64,000 bases of DNA from Cryptosporangium sp044454545 (GCF_044454545.1 NZ_JBITDV010000016.1:105126-169125); one strand, 5' to 3'. Counted from the first letter of the stretch, positions 23,129 to 32,416 are shown. Program-made: numbers and translations. Notes: generated from the sequence alone by a model not told the origin.

Positions 23129-24994
23129 CTAGGAGGTCTCTCCCCGGAGCATCAGGACGAGTTCGGACGGGGCACCGGGGACTATTCGGATCGGGATGCC
23201 CCAGTCCTGGCGGCTGAGGTGGCAGGCCGGATTCGGGCCGTCCACATCGCAGCTCGCCGCGTGCGCGCTGACCTGCAGCACGCCGTCGCCCTCCTCGGAG
23301 GGCTCCTCCTCGTCGTTTTCGGTGGCGAGGACGATCCGGCGTTCGAGGTCGGTGGTGACGCCTTCACCGCCCCGCAGGACGTCCGGCGGGTTCGCCGAGA
23401 TCTCCAGACGCGTCGACGGGCCGTAGCGGTCGTCGAGTTTCTGGCCGGCCGGCGGCTCGAACACGACCTTGATCTGGATCTCACCCGGGCTGAGCTCGAC
23501 CGGCGGACGCTTCGTGCGGTGGCGGGTGCCGGTGATCTGCTGGGCTTCGCCGGGCGGAACCGGCCTGGTCACCCGGTGCGCGGCCGACTCGACGACGACC
23601 AGCGTCCCGTCGACGACGACGGCACCGGACGGCTCGGCCACGTCCGTGGCCAGAGTGGACACCTCGTCCGCGACCGGGTCGTAGCGGCGGATCGCGTTGT
23701 TGTACGTGTCGCAGACCGCGATCGACCCGTTCGGCAGCACCGCGACCCCGAGCGGGTGCTGGAACAGGGCGTCGTCCGCCTTGCCGTCCATCGCGCCGAA
23801 GTCGAACAGGCCCTTGCCGACGGCGGTGTGCACCCGGAAACCCTCGGCGCTGTTCTCGATCCAGCGGAGCGCGGAGCTCTCGCTGTCGGCGATCCAGAGT
23901 TTGTCGTGGTCGGCGGCGAGGCCGGACGGCTGGGCGAACCAGGCCTGTTCCACCGGGCCGTCGCGCAGCGACTCGACCGTGGTGCCGGCGAACACCGCCA
24001 GACGGCGGGCGACCGGGTCGTAGGACCAGAGCTGGTGAGTCCCGGCCATGGCGATGATCACCGCGTTCGCCGGCTCGTACCAGACCACGTCCCACGGGCT
24101 CGACAGCCGGGCCTCGAGCGGATCGACCGGGATGTCGACCGGGTCGCCCGGCGCTCCGCGCCAGACTTCTCCGGTACCGGCCACCGTGGTGACCGTGCCG
24201 GTCTCGAGTGCCAGCCCGCGCAGCTTGTGGTTGACCGTGTCCGCGATGAGGACGTCGTAACCGGTCCGGGTTGCGACGTCGGACGGGAGAACACAGACTC
24301 CCTGCGGTTCGGAGAACCGGGGGTCGGCGCCGTCCTTCGCGCCGCGGGTGCCGTCGCCGACGCGCCGCAGCACGGTCTCGCCGTCGGGCTCGAGTTCGAC
24401 GATCGAGTGGTGGGCGGTGTCGCTGACCAGGAAGTTGCCGTTCGGGAGGAGCGCGATCTTGCCCGGGAAGCGGAGTTCGGTGTCGTCGTGTGCCGTCTTC
24501 GTGGGCAGCTCGCCGGTCGTGTTCAGCGTGCCCTTCGCGGTGTGCTGCTCGATGAGCTCGCGGATCAGCCGGCGGAGCCCCTCGGCGTGCCCCTCGCCGG
24601 ACATCGACGCGACGAGGTAGCCCTCGGGGTCGATGACGGCCAGCGTCGGCCAGGCGCGGGCCGCGTACTGCTGCCAGGTGAGCAGCTCCGGGTCGTCGAG
24701 GACGGCGTGCGGGACGTCGTAACGCTCGACGGCGGCTTTCAGGGCCTCGGGGTCGCGCTCGTGCTCGAACTTCGGCGAGTGGACGCCGACCACGACGAGC
24801 TCGTCGCCGAACTCCTCCTCGACCGGCCGCAGCTCGTCGATCACGTGCAGGCAGTTGATGCAGCAGAACGTCCAGAAGTCGAGCAGGACGATTCGGCCGC
24901 GGAGTTCGGCGAGCGAGAGGTCGCGGCCGCTGGTGTTCAGCCAGCCGCGACCCTGGAGCTCGGGGGCCCGGACCCGGAAGGTTGCGCGTGTCAC
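23129..24994 (-). CDS. Thioredoxin-fold NHL-repeat protein (NHLRC2-like)
   Basis: 621 residues. The N-terminal TlpA/thioredoxin-like domain (about 1-150) carries the FWTFCCINCLHV active-site segment, with cysteines in a CCxxC arrangement characteristic of NHLRC2-type proteins. A six-bladed NHL beta-propeller follows (about 165-480), with repeats such as ALLPNGNFLVSDTAHHSI and VAVLPNGSIAVCDTYNNAI. A C-terminal beta domain ends in LMLRGETS. No signal peptide, so cytoplasmic. Redox or scaffolding function is inferred from domains; the physiological role is unknown. Confidence 0.9.
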   Translation of the reverse strand: MTRATFRVRAPELQGRGWLNTSGRDLSLAELRGRIVLLDFWTFCCINCLHVIDELRPVEEEFGDELVVVGVHSPKFEHERDPEALKAAVERYDVPHAVLDDPELLTWQQYAARAWPTLAVIDPEGYLVASMSGEGHAEGLRRLIRELIEQHTAKGTLNTTGELPTKTAHDDTELRFPGKIALLPNGNFLVSDTAHHSIVELEPDGETVLRRVGDGTRGAKDGADPRFSEPQGVCVLPSDVATRTGYDVLIADTVNHKLRGLALETGTVTTVAGTGEVWRGAPGDPVDIPVDPLEARLSSPWDVVWYEPANAVIIAMAGTHQLWSYDPVARRLAVFAGTTVESLRDGPVEQAWFAQPSGLAADHDKLWIADSESSALRWIENSAEGFRVHTAVGKGLFDFGAMDGKADDALFQHPLGVAVLPNGSIAVCDTYNNAIRRYDPVADEVSTLATDVAEPSGAVVVDGTLVVVESAAHRVTRPVPPGEAQQITGTRHRTKRPPVELSPGEIQIKVVFEPPAGQKLDDRYGPSTRLEISANPPDVLRGGEGVTTDLERRIVLATENDEEEPSEEGDGVLQVSAHAASCDVDGPNPACHLSRQDWGIPIRIVPGAPSELVLMLRGETS

Positions 24995-25054
24995 GGCCCT
25001 AGTCTGCCGGTCGGCCGGACCCGGTGCCGGTCAGTCCTCCTCGCGGAGGCGGAG

Positions 25055-26675
25055 TCAGTCCTCCTTGCGGAGGCAGAGGACGTACTCGTCTTTGAAGTTG
25101 ACGAAGGCGTCGGTGGTGTCGGGTGGGCAGGAGCCGTCTTCGACCTTGGTGGTGTCGTTGACCCGGCTGATGATCTGGTAGGCGCCGTCGCTGTTGCAGT
25201 CGACGGGGACGGCGCGGTCCTTGTCGCCGGAGGATTCGCGCTTGATGCACTTGCCGCTGGAGTAGTCGCTGCCGACGACGGAGTCGGCCACCCAGAAGGC
25301 GCCGCCGACGCAGAGGACGAGGACGACGACGGCGGCGATCAGGCCGGCGATGATCGGGCCGCGGGTGTACCAGGGTTTCTGGGGGCCGCCCGGGGGCTGT
25401 GCGCCCGGAGGAGCGGTTTGTGGGGGGGCTCCGGGCTGGCCGCCCGGGGGAGGCCCCTGGGGCGTCTGAGGCCCGGTGGGAGCCCATCCGCCCGGGGCGC
25501 CGGGGGTACCGGGTCCGCCTGGGGTGCCGGGGCTTCCCGGGGCGCCGGGGGTGCTGTAGGCGGCGGGCCCGCCGGGGCTGCCCGGCATGCCGGGGCTGCC
25601 CGGCATGCCGGGGCCGTTCGGGTGGCCGTAGGCGCTGGGGGCGCCCGTTGCCGGGGGTGGGCCGCCGGGCGCGGGGGTGCCCGGCGCTGGGGTGCCTGGT
25701 GCGGCGGGTCCTGGACCGACGGTTCCCGGGGCGGGGGCGGCGCCGTAGGCCTGGGCGGGGGGTACGTAGCCGCCGGGCGGGGTGCTCTGCTGCTGGGGGG
25801 AGCCGTACGGGGCGCCGGTCGGAGGCGCCCAGGCCGGGCCCGCGCCGCTGGTGGGCTGCTGGTGGGTGCCGGGAGTCGGCGGCGGAGGCTGCGGCGCCGG
25901 CGCGGCCGGCTGCTGCGGAGTCGGCCCGGCCGGAGGCTGCTGCGGAGGCCCGGACGTCGGGTACGCGGCGGTCGGCGGTGCTGACGTCGGGCGGGGTCCG
26001 CCGGAGGTCGGGTAGGCCGCGCCGGGGGCTCCCGAGGTGGGGTACGCGGCGGTCGGCGGTGCTGACGTCGGGCGGGGTGCGCCGGAGGTCGGGTAGGCCG
26101 CGCCGGGGGCTCCCGAGGTGGGGTACGCCGCGGTCGGCGGTGCTGACGTCGGGCGGGGTGCGCCGGAGGTCGGGTAGGCCGCGCCGGGGGCTCCCGAGGT
26201 GGGGTACGCGGCGGTCGGCGGTGCTGACGTCGGGCGGGGTGCGCCGGAGGTCGGGTNNNNNNNNNNNNNNNNNNNNNNNNNNNNNNNNNNNNNNNNNNNN
26301 NNNNNNNNNNNNNNNNNNNNNNNNNNNNNNNNNNNNNNNNNNNNNNNNNNNNNGGTAGGCCGCGCCGGGGGCTCCCGAGGTGGGGTACGCCGCGGTGGGC
26401 GGTGCCGACGTCGGGCGCGGCGCGCCGGAGGTGGGCTGCTCGGCGCCCGGGGCGGCCGGCGGGGGCGCCGAGAACTGGACTGTCTGTTGGGATTCTTCTG
26501 GGGGCGGAGGCGCCTTGGGAGTGTTGATGACCTGCGTGGCCTCGGAACCGGCCGGCTCGGGCGGCGGCCCGGACGTCGGTGCGCCGGACGTCGGCGCTCC
26601 GGACGTGGGCTTCGGCGCCTTCGGGTCGGGCTCCGAGGGTGACGACGGCTCAGGCGGGCGAGTGCCCTCGGTCAT
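25055..26675 (-). CDS. Proline-rich repeat membrane protein, LppU/SCO3897-like C-terminus (interrupted by assembly gap)
   Basis: Read from ATG 26675 (GGAGGAG upstream). The N-terminus is Pro/Thr/Ser-rich with PTSGA repeats, then a tandem array of a 27-residue (81-bp) unit built from AYPTSGAPRPTSAPP and PTAAYPTSGAPGA. 97 undetermined bases sit inside the array. Because 97 is not compatible with the 81-bp period, the frame appears shifted across the gap, which is an assembly artefact rather than a mutation. Past the gap come Gly/Pro-rich sequence, one membrane segment (GPIIAGLIAAVVVLVLC) and a ~75-residue extracytoplasmic domain with SGKCIKRES, VPVDCNSDGAYQII and EYVLCLRKED, as in LppU/SCO3897 proteins. 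Function unknown. Confidence 0.75.
26011..26416. repeat. 81-bp coding tandem repeat
   Basis: Units start with GGTAGGCCGCGCCGGGGGCT at 26011, 26092 and 26173, and the next begins at 26254 just before the undetermined bases. Another copy resumes at 26354. Units are almost identical, differing at single bases, and encode a 27-residue proline/serine-rich repeat. Confidence 0.9.
26257..26353. other. Assembly gap (97 N)
   Basis: Undetermined bases inside the 81-bp repeat. For the array to stay in register, the true missing length should be 78 bases plus a multiple of 81. The stated 97 is therefore probably an estimate. Confidence 0.95.
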
Positions 26676-26815
26676 CGCGACGACTCCTCCACCGGTACGG
26701 ATACGGTCCGAGACCCGGACGCTATCGGGTCAACCGGTGACAGGGTACGAACACCGCAACTCCCGTTACGACTGACGGGCTAATTCCCTTCAAGCCGTGT
26801 CCATTTATGGCACAA

Positions 26816-26842
26816 AGCCCGGCGCCTCTGAGGCACCGGGCT
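26816..26842 (-). terminator. Hairpin terminator of the 45-residue gene
   Basis: AGCCCGG-c-GCC and GGC-a-CCGGGCT form an interrupted 10-bp stem with a 5-base loop, followed on the minus strand by TTTGTG. It starts 16 bases after the small gene's stop. Confidence 0.65.
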
Positions 26843-26857
26843 CGGGATCGTGCGCGC

Positions 26858-26995
26858 TTAGCTCTGCCGGGACGCGATCACGAGGATCTCGTCGCGCATC
26901 GTGCCTTCCGGCATCCGTGCCAGGACCCTTTCCAGGGCCCGAGCACGACGGTGCGCCATGCGCCGCTCACGGAGCCGCTGGGACAACGTAGACAC
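26858..26995 (-). CDS. Small basic actinobacterial protein (45 aa)
   Basis: 45 residues starting VSTLSQRLRERRMAH and ending MRDEILVIASRQS: very basic first half, helical throughout. Proteins of this kind (STLxQRLRERR...MRDELLVIA) are common short ORFs in actinobacteria with no known function. GTG 26995 is chosen because GAAAGAAGG lies 6-14 bases upstream; an in-frame ATG further upstream would add a poorly coding segment. The upstream region is AT-rich with a TTATAG box near 27036, a plausible -10. A hairpin terminator follows the stop, which supports an independent transcription unit. Confidence 0.7.
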   Translation of the reverse strand: MSTLSQRLRERRMAHRRARALERVLARMPEGTMRDEILVIASRQS

Positions 26996-27116
26996 GGTAG
27001 CCTTCTTTCCGTCGGTGTTTCGAACCTTACGCCTTCTATAATGCGCCAGGTTGCGGATATATTCCATCGATTTTACGGTGAGACGCCCCACCCTCGTCCC
27101 GTCGTTCAGCTGACAG

Positions 27117-27160
27117 CACGACGCCCCGCGCACGTCATCGGACGAGTACGGGGCGTCGTG
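27117..27160 (-). terminator. Hairpin after the bkd operon
   Basis: CACGACGCCCCG and CGGGGCGTCGTG form a perfect 12-bp stem with a 20-base loop, 20 bases beyond the stop of the E2 gene. No clear U-tract, as is common for actinobacterial terminators. Confidence 0.65.
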
Positions 27161-27179
27161 GAGGGAAACGCGGTGTGAT

Positions 27180-28898
27180 CTACGACCAGGCGAGCGCGAC
27201 GCCCTCCGGGTCCTCGAGGAACCGCCCGACGTCGGCGAGGAACTTCGATCCGCCCTCGCCGTCGACGATCCGGTGGTCGAACGACAACGCGAGCTGACAG
27301 ACCGAACGGGGTTTCACCACGCCCCGATGCACCCACGGCCGTTCCACGATCTGCCCGACGCAGAGGATCGCGGCCTCACCTGGGTTCAGGATCGGCGTGC
27401 CGGCGTCGACCCCGAACACGCCGACGTTCGTGATCGTGATCGTTCCGCCGGTCAGGTCGGCGGGCGGCGTCCGCCCGGCCTTGGCCACGCCCACGAGCGA
27501 ATCCAGCGCCGCCGCCAGTTCGGGCAGCGACAGCCGGCCAGCGTCCTTGAGGTTCGGCACCATCAATCCGCGCGGGGTGGCGGCCGCGATGCCCAGGTTC
27601 ACGTAGTCCTTGACCACGATCTCGGCTGTGCCGTCCGGCCCGTCGACCCAGGTCGAGTTCAGCTCCGGGTGCCGGGCGACCGCGAGCGTCACGGCCTTGG
27701 CGATCAGCAGCATCGGGTTCACCCGGACGTCCGCGAAAGCCTTGTTCTCGCGGAGGCGTCGCACGGCGCGGAGCGTCCGCGTGACGTCGACCGTGAGCCA
27801 CTCGGTGACGTGCGGCGCCGTCGCGACGCTCGTCACCATCGCCTCGGCGGTCAGCTTCCGTACGCCACGGACCGGGATCCGGTGCTCCCGCACCTCGGCG
27901 GTGACGGTCGCGGCCGGCGCCGGTACCACCTCGATCGCCACTGAGGACGCTGCGCGAGTCACGTCGTCGCGCGTGACGATCCCGTCCGGGCCGGTGGCCG
28001 GGATGCGCGCGAGGTCGACGCCGAGGTCGCGGGCGAGTTTGCGGACCGGCGGTTTCGCTCGGGGTCGAGACGTGGTGGCGGGGTGCGGCCGGGTGCCGGT
28101 GGGGATAGGGGTCACGCTGTCGGCGGACTGGGCGGCCCGCTCGGCGGCGCGGCCCATCTCGAGGCCGCCGTGGCGGACCGGTTTCACGCCCGAGGCCAGT
28201 GCGTCGGGGATCGTCGGGAGCAGCGGGAGCGTCGCGTCCGGCGCGGGCTCGGCCTGGTCACCGACGAGGCCGCCGCCGCCGACGGCGGGAACCGGCTCCG
28301 GGGTCGGCGTGGCCCGCCGGGGGCGCCGCCGGGACGCTCCGGTGCGGGGTCCGTACCCCACGAGCACGGGCGTCCGACCGCCTTCGCCGGAACCGCCGCC
28401 GTCGCCCGGTGCAGGTCCGGCCGAGCCGGCGGGAGGCGCGCCCACCGCGCCCACCGCGGCCGCTCCGGCCGGTGGGACCGCCCCGCCACCGGGGCTGCCA
28501 CCCGAACCGGGGCCCGCCCCGGGCGTGCTGCTTGCGGCACCGCTGCTCCCGATACCGCTGCTCACGGCGGGCGGCGCGGCGAGGGCGGCGTCGCCCGGAA
28601 TCGCGGAATCGCCCGCTCGTGTGACGTCCGCATCAGCGTTGGCGGACGTGCCCGGGGCGGTGTCGATCGCGATGAGCGGGGAGCCCACCTCGACGGTCGC
28701 GCCTTCGGCGTGGTGCAGTGTCGTCACCAGCCCGGCGTACGGCGAGGGGATCTCGACCGCGGCCTTCGCGGTCTCCACCTCGACGATCGGCTGGTTGAGC
28801 GTGACCGTCTCACCGGGCGCCACGAACCATCGGAGGATCTCGCCCTCGGTGAGTCCCTCGCCCAGGTCGGGCAGGTCGAACGTACGGATGTCAGCCAT
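27180..28898 (-). CDS. bkdC: Branched-chain 2-oxoacid dehydrogenase E2 (dihydrolipoyl acyltransferase)
   Basis: 572 residues. The N-terminal lipoyl domain has the lipoylated lysine in VETAKAAVEI (K45). A long Gly/Pro/Ala linker (about 85-275) includes a GYGPRTGASRRRPRR patch. The E1/E3-binding peripheral domain is PPVRKLARDLGVDL through GIVTRDDV (about 285-318). The catalytic acyltransferase domain ends with the active-site SFDHRIVDGEGG (about 540-551). It transfers acyl groups from lipoamide to CoA. It is last in an operon with E1-beta (9 bases upstream) and E1-alpha. No E3 is nearby, so dihydrolipoamide dehydrogenase must come from elsewhere. The linker is longer than usual. Confidence 0.93.
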   Translation of the reverse strand: MADIRTFDLPDLGEGLTEGEILRWFVAPGETVTLNQPIVEVETAKAAVEIPSPYAGLVTTLHHAEGATVEVGSPLIAIDTAPGTSANADADVTRAGDSAIPGDAALAAPPAVSSGIGSSGAASSTPGAGPGSGGSPGGGAVPPAGAAAVGAVGAPPAGSAGPAPGDGGGSGEGGRTPVLVGYGPRTGASRRRPRRATPTPEPVPAVGGGGLVGDQAEPAPDATLPLLPTIPDALASGVKPVRHGGLEMGRAAERAAQSADSVTPIPTGTRPHPATTSRPRAKPPVRKLARDLGVDLARIPATGPDGIVTRDDVTRAASSVAIEVVPAPAATVTAEVREHRIPVRGVRKLTAEAMVTSVATAPHVTEWLTVDVTRTLRAVRRLRENKAFADVRVNPMLLIAKAVTLAVARHPELNSTWVDGPDGTAEIVVKDYVNLGIAAATPRGLMVPNLKDAGRLSLPELAAALDSLVGVAKAGRTPPADLTGGTITITNVGVFGVDAGTPILNPGEAAILCVGQIVERPWVHRGVVKPRSVCQLALSFDHRIVDGEGGSKFLADVGRFLEDPEGVALAWS

Positions 28899-28907
28899 GT
28901 CCGCTCC

Positions 28908-29891
28908 TCAGAATCCGAACGAGCGGTCGACGGCGTCGAGGACCCGGTCGAGGTCGGGCAGGTAGTCGTCTTCCAGCCGGGACGGCGGGTACGGGGTGTC
29001 GTACCCGGTCACCCGCAGGACCGGCGCCTCCAGCGAGTAGAAGCACCGCTCGGTCACCCGGGCCGCGATCTCCGAGCCCAGGCCGAGCGTGCCCGGCGCC
29101 TCGTGGACCACGATCAACCGCCCGGTGCGCTCCACCGACGCGTACACCGGCTCCAGATCGAGCGGGGACAGCGTCCGCAGATCGATGACCTCGAGGTCAC
29201 GCCCGTCCTCAGCCGCGGCCTCGGCGCTCTCGACCATCGTGCGGACCATCGGTCCGTAACCGACCAGCGTCGCGTCGGTCCCCGGACGCACGACCCGGGA
29301 CGAGTGCAGCGGGTACCAGTCTTCGGCCGGGGCCTCGTCGGAGACCTCGCCCTTCTCCCAGTAGCGGCGCTTCGGCTCGAAGAAGATCACCGGGTCGTCG
29401 GACGCGACCGCCTGCTGGATCATCGTGAACCCGTCGGCCGGGTTCGAGCAGGTCACGACCTTGAGCCCGGCGGTGTGGACGAAGTACGCCTCGGGCGATT
29501 CGCTGTGGTGCTCGACCGCACCGATGCCGCCGCCGAACGGGATCCGGATGACGACCGGCAGCTTCACCTGGCCGTGCGAGCGGTAGTGGATCTTCGCGAG
29601 CTGGCTGACGATCTGGTCGTACGCCGGGTACACGAACCCGTCGAACTGGATCTCGCAGATCGGCCGGTAACCGCGCATCGCCAGCCCGATCGCGGTGCCG
29701 ATGATGCCCGATTCCGCCAGAGGTGTATCGATTACTCGGTGCTCACCGAAGTCTTTTTGCAGACCGTCGGTTACTCGGAAGACGCCGCCGAGCCGACCGA
29801 CGTCCTCTCCCATGATCAGCGTCTTCGAATCGGTGTCCAGCGCGCTGCGCAGACCGGCGTTCAACGCCTTGGCCAGCGTCATCGACGTCAT
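28908..29891 (-). CDS. bkdB: Branched-chain 2-oxoacid dehydrogenase E1 component, beta subunit
   Basis: 327 residues of the transketolase central/C-terminal type. Signatures are MGEDVGRLGGVFRVTDGL, DTPLAESGIIGTAIGLA, EIQFDGFVYPAYDQI and the HHSESPEAYF loop. It pairs with the alpha subunit to decarboxylate branched-chain 2-oxoacids. ATG 29891 overlaps the alpha-subunit stop in an ATGA arrangement, and GGAAGGGAG lies upstream. The alternative ATG three codons later is less likely. The branched-chain assignment over pyruvate rests on sequence type and on the separate alpha/beta arrangement. Confidence 0.92.
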   Translation of the reverse strand: MTSMTLAKALNAGLRSALDTDSKTLIMGEDVGRLGGVFRVTDGLQKDFGEHRVIDTPLAESGIIGTAIGLAMRGYRPICEIQFDGFVYPAYDQIVSQLAKIHYRSHGQVKLPVVIRIPFGGGIGAVEHHSESPEAYFVHTAGLKVVTCSNPADGFTMIQQAVASDDPVIFFEPKRRYWEKGEVSDEAPAEDWYPLHSSRVVRPGTDATLVGYGPMVRTMVESAEAAAEDGRDLEVIDLRTLSPLDLEPVYASVERTGRLIVVHEAPGTLGLGSEIAARVTERCFYSLEAPVLRVTGYDTPYPPSRLEDDYLPDLDRVLDAVDRSFGF

Positions 29892-31033
29892 CGACGGCTC
29901 CCTTCCCGGCGGGGGACGGTACTCCGCTCGGTTTCGTCGCCAGAAGCTAGGAATTCCGAGGAATAGGCGCGGAAGGTTTCGCGCTGCTGTTCCAGCGGCG
30001 CGGTGGGTGTCTCGTAGACCTGGTCGAAGAGGGTTTCGGGGGCGGGATCGGGCAGTTCGAGGCAGCCCTTGCGCACTTCGGCGGCGAGCTCGTCGGCCTC
30101 GGCGTTGATCTCGTCGAAGAAGGACTGGTCGGCGACCTGCTGGCGGACCAGGAACGAGCGGAGCCGCTCGATCGGGTCGCGCAGCCGCCACTCCTCCAGC
30201 TCCGCGGCGATGCGGTAGCGGGTCGGGTCGTCGGACGTGGTGTGGGCGCCCATCCGATAGGTGAACGCCTCGATGAACGCCGGACCCTGCCCGTGGCGGG
30301 CGTCGTCCAGCGCGCGGCGAGTGACCGCATAGGTGGCCAGCACGTCGTTGCCGTCGACCCGGACGCCCGGGAAGCCGAACCCGGCCGCGCGCCGGTAGAG
30401 CGGCACCCGGGTCTGGCGGTCGGTCGGCGCCGAGATCGCGTACTGGTTGTTCTGGCAGAAGAACACGACCGGTGCGGCGAACGCGGCCGCCCAGACGAAC
30501 GCCTCGTTGACGTCACCCTGGCTGGTCGCACCGTCGCCGAGGTAGGCGATCACGGCCTCGCCGTCGTCGCTACCGACCCGTCCGTCCTTCTGGACGCCCA
30601 TCGCGTAGCCGGTCGCGTGCAGGCACTGGGCGCCGATGACGATCGCGTACATCGCGAAGTTGTGCGCGTGCGGATCGATCGCACCGAGGTCGACGCCGCG
30701 GAACATCCGCAGCGCGTGCAGCGGGTCGACGCCACGGCACCAGGCGACGCCGTGCTCGCGGTAGGTGGGGAACGCCATGTCCTGGCGCCGGAGCGCGCGT
30801 CCGGAACCGATCTGTGCGGCCTCCTGGCCGAGCAGCGACGCCCAGAGGCCCAGCTGGCCCTGGCGTTGGAGTGCGGTGGCCTCGGCGTCGACCCGGCGCA
30901 CCAGGATCAGGTCGCGGAAGAAGCCGCGGTATTCGTCGTCGCTCAGATTGACGTCGTAGTCCGGGTCGTGGACTCGCTCGCCCTCAGGGGTGAGTAGCTG
31001 AACGAAGCCGCGTTCGGGGACGGATTCGGACAT
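29888..31033 (-). CDS. bkdA: Branched-chain 2-oxoacid dehydrogenase E1 component, alpha subunit
   Basis: 381 residues. The thiamine-diphosphate motif GDGATSQGDVNEAF ends in FCQNNQYAIS. TYREHGVAW and the YRMGAHTTSDDPTRY phosphorylation-loop region are typical of E1-alpha. It is first in the bkdABC operon, which degrades valine, leucine and isoleucine oxoacids to branched acyl-CoAs that also prime branched fatty acid synthesis. The ATG at 31033 faces a ~310-base divergent intergenic space. Confidence 0.93.
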   Translation of the reverse strand: MSESVPERGFVQLLTPEGERVHDPDYDVNLSDDEYRGFFRDLILVRRVDAEATALQRQGQLGLWASLLGQEAAQIGSGRALRRQDMAFPTYREHGVAWCRGVDPLHALRMFRGVDLGAIDPHAHNFAMYAIVIGAQCLHATGYAMGVQKDGRVGSDDGEAVIAYLGDGATSQGDVNEAFVWAAAFAAPVVFFCQNNQYAISAPTDRQTRVPLYRRAAGFGFPGVRVDGNDVLATYAVTRRALDDARHGQGPAFIEAFTYRMGAHTTSDDPTRYRIAAELEEWRLRDPIERLRSFLVRQQVADQSFFDEINAEADELAAEVRKGCLELPDPAPETLFDQVYETPTAPLEQQRETFRAYSSEFLASGDETERSTVPRREGSRR

Positions 31034-31346
31034 GCCGATCTCCTCGCTCGTGCCCTCCGGTGCGGGGTTGCCGCTCCGACGGATATCGATACCGATGCCG
31101 CTCGCAGGGGTGGCGCGGGGGACACCGGGGCTTTTCGTCGAGGGCGTCGGTGGCCCTCGTCGCCAGCATGTCAGACCGATGCCTGCTCATGTCTGTCGGA
31201 AACCCACAGCGCAACCGGCGGTTAGCTGTCGCGATCGACGATTGTCCGTGCGATAGGTGCAGTCCACCGATCGGGCAGTGGAGGCTGGGCGAACGCCGGG
31301 GCCGTCAGGATCGCCCCCGGCGGGGGAGGGGCCGGACGATGGAACG
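31034..31346. other. Divergent intergenic region upstream of bkdA
   Basis: About 310 bases with no supported gene. It must contain the bkd promoter (minus strand) and the promoter of the gene at 31347. A near-symmetrical GGATATCGATACC at about 31080-31092 is the only operator-like sequence I see. Confidence 0.4.
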
Positions 31347-31970
31347 ATGCACCGGTCGCGTGACTCGTCTCCCCGCCGTGGCGGTCGTGACGGTCGCGGC
31401 GGTCGTGGGCGCCGGGCGACGTGGGGTGGGCTGGCGGCGCTGTGCGTGCTGGCGACGGGCTCCACGGGGGCGTTGCTGATCGTCGCCAACGCCGGGGCGG
31501 ATCTGGTGACGATCGCTCCGGCGCGGCCGGGAGCCGGACCCGGGGCCGGGCCGGGTTCGGGGCCCGGTTCAGGGCCCGGTTCGGGGCGGGAGGCTCGGCC
31601 GGAGGCCGGGCCCGGGGCTGTGGGTGGCGGACCGGGTGGGGAGGTCGGGTCGGCGTCGCGTTCGCCGGTTTCGGCGTTCGGATGGTCGGAGGAGGCGGCC
31701 CGGCGTCCGTACGTGGCGTCGTCGCCTCGGCCGCCTTGGGCGCCGCTCTCGCCCCGGGTCTCGCTCTCGCCTTCGCTGCTCGCGTCGCCTTCGGAACGGG
31801 TGGACGAAGCACCATGGCCCGACGAGTCGGGTACGGCGGCGACCCCGACCGCACCGGCGTCCCCTGGGGAGGGGCCGGACCGGTCGGACGCCGCCGTACC
31901 CGATTCGACGCCGAGCCCATCCGTCGACACCACCTCAAGCCCAGGGAGCGCCGAGGATGCGCGGCCGTAG
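31347..31970 (+). CDS. Hypothetical single-pass membrane protein with Pro/Gly/Ser-rich outer region
   Basis: 207 residues: a short basic cytoplasmic head (HRSRDSSPRRGGRDGRGGRG), one hydrophobic segment (about residues 27-50, GLAALCVLATGSTGALLIV), then ~150 residues rich in Gly, Pro, Ser and Ala with a PGSGPGSG tract, likely disordered and outside. I recognise no domain. ATG 31347 is preceded by GGGGGAGGGG, though that stretch is 14 or more bases away. The last 36 bases overlap the 3' end of the convergent gene at 31935. A minus-strand reading over the same stretch is possible but has no membrane segment. Confidence 0.5.
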   Translation: MHRSRDSSPRRGGRDGRGGRGRRATWGGLAALCVLATGSTGALLIVANAGADLVTIAPARPGAGPGAGPGSGPGSGPGSGREARPEAGPGAVGGGPGGEVGSASRSPVSAFGWSEEAARRPYVASSPRPPWAPLSPRVSLSPSLLASPSERVDEAPWPDESGTAATPTAPASPGEGPDRSDAAVPDSTPSPSVDTTSSPGSAEDARP

Positions 31971-32345
31971 GACCGACACCTGCTCGGGTGCGGGCTCCTC
32001 CTCGGCCGGCTCCTCCGGGGCCGGAGTCAGCTCGCTGATGAGGTTCTGCAGGTCATGGGAGACCGAGGGGTCGACGAGCATCGCCTGCAACAGCAGTTGC
32101 TGAGCGCGGCTCTCCTGGTCGTGCGTGACCTGGTCGACCAGCCCGGCGGGCGCGTGCCCGATCGCCTGGTTGGTCTCCTCGAGCAACTCGGCCTGGACCT
32201 CCTCCCGGCCGCGGTGCCCGTGGCCCAACACCTCGACGAACCGGGCCTTGACGCTCGCCCAGTTCTCCGTGGCCGCAGCAGCGACGATGACCGCGCCACC
32301 CGATGCCGCGACACGGTGCAACCTCGCCACTAGATGCGCGTCCAT
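31935..32345 (-). CDS. Hypothetical helical protein
   Basis: 136 residues, predicted mostly helical and acidic in its second half (EEPAEEEPAPE). A central segment VKARFVEVLGHGHRGREEVQ followed by ELLEETNQAI and a final ISEL resembles short actinobacterial proteins with an N-terminal small-residue hydrophobic stretch (SGGAVIVAAAATE) and a coiled helical core. I know no function. It overlaps the convergent gene by 36 bases at its 3' end. Confidence 0.6.
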   Translation of the reverse strand: MDAHLVARLHRVAASGGAVIVAAAATENWASVKARFVEVLGHGHRGREEVQAELLEETNQAIGHAPAGLVDQVTHDQESRAQQLLLQAMLVDPSVSHDLQNLISELTPAPEEPAEEEPAPEQVSVLRPRILGAPWA

Positions 32346-32416
32346 GGGTAAACCTTGGCCCCGGGTGTTGATTTAGGGCAAGAGAGACACCCATGTCCTT
32401 TTCGTGCTCACTAGAG

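Noticed and set aside
22721..25984. Plus-strand open frame of 1,087 codons
   Set aside because: It is antisense to the thioredoxin/NHL and LppU-like genes; the product is Arg/Val/Asp-rich with no motif, as expected from high-GC antisense frames.
25055..26675. Frameshift pseudogene
   Set aside because: The frame change coincides exactly with the undetermined bases, whose stated length conflicts with the 81-bp register.
31187..31938. Minus-strand gene in place of the plus-strand membrane protein
   Set aside because: Long open frames exist, but without a membrane segment or ribosome binding site; the plus strand gives a basic head, membrane span and tail.
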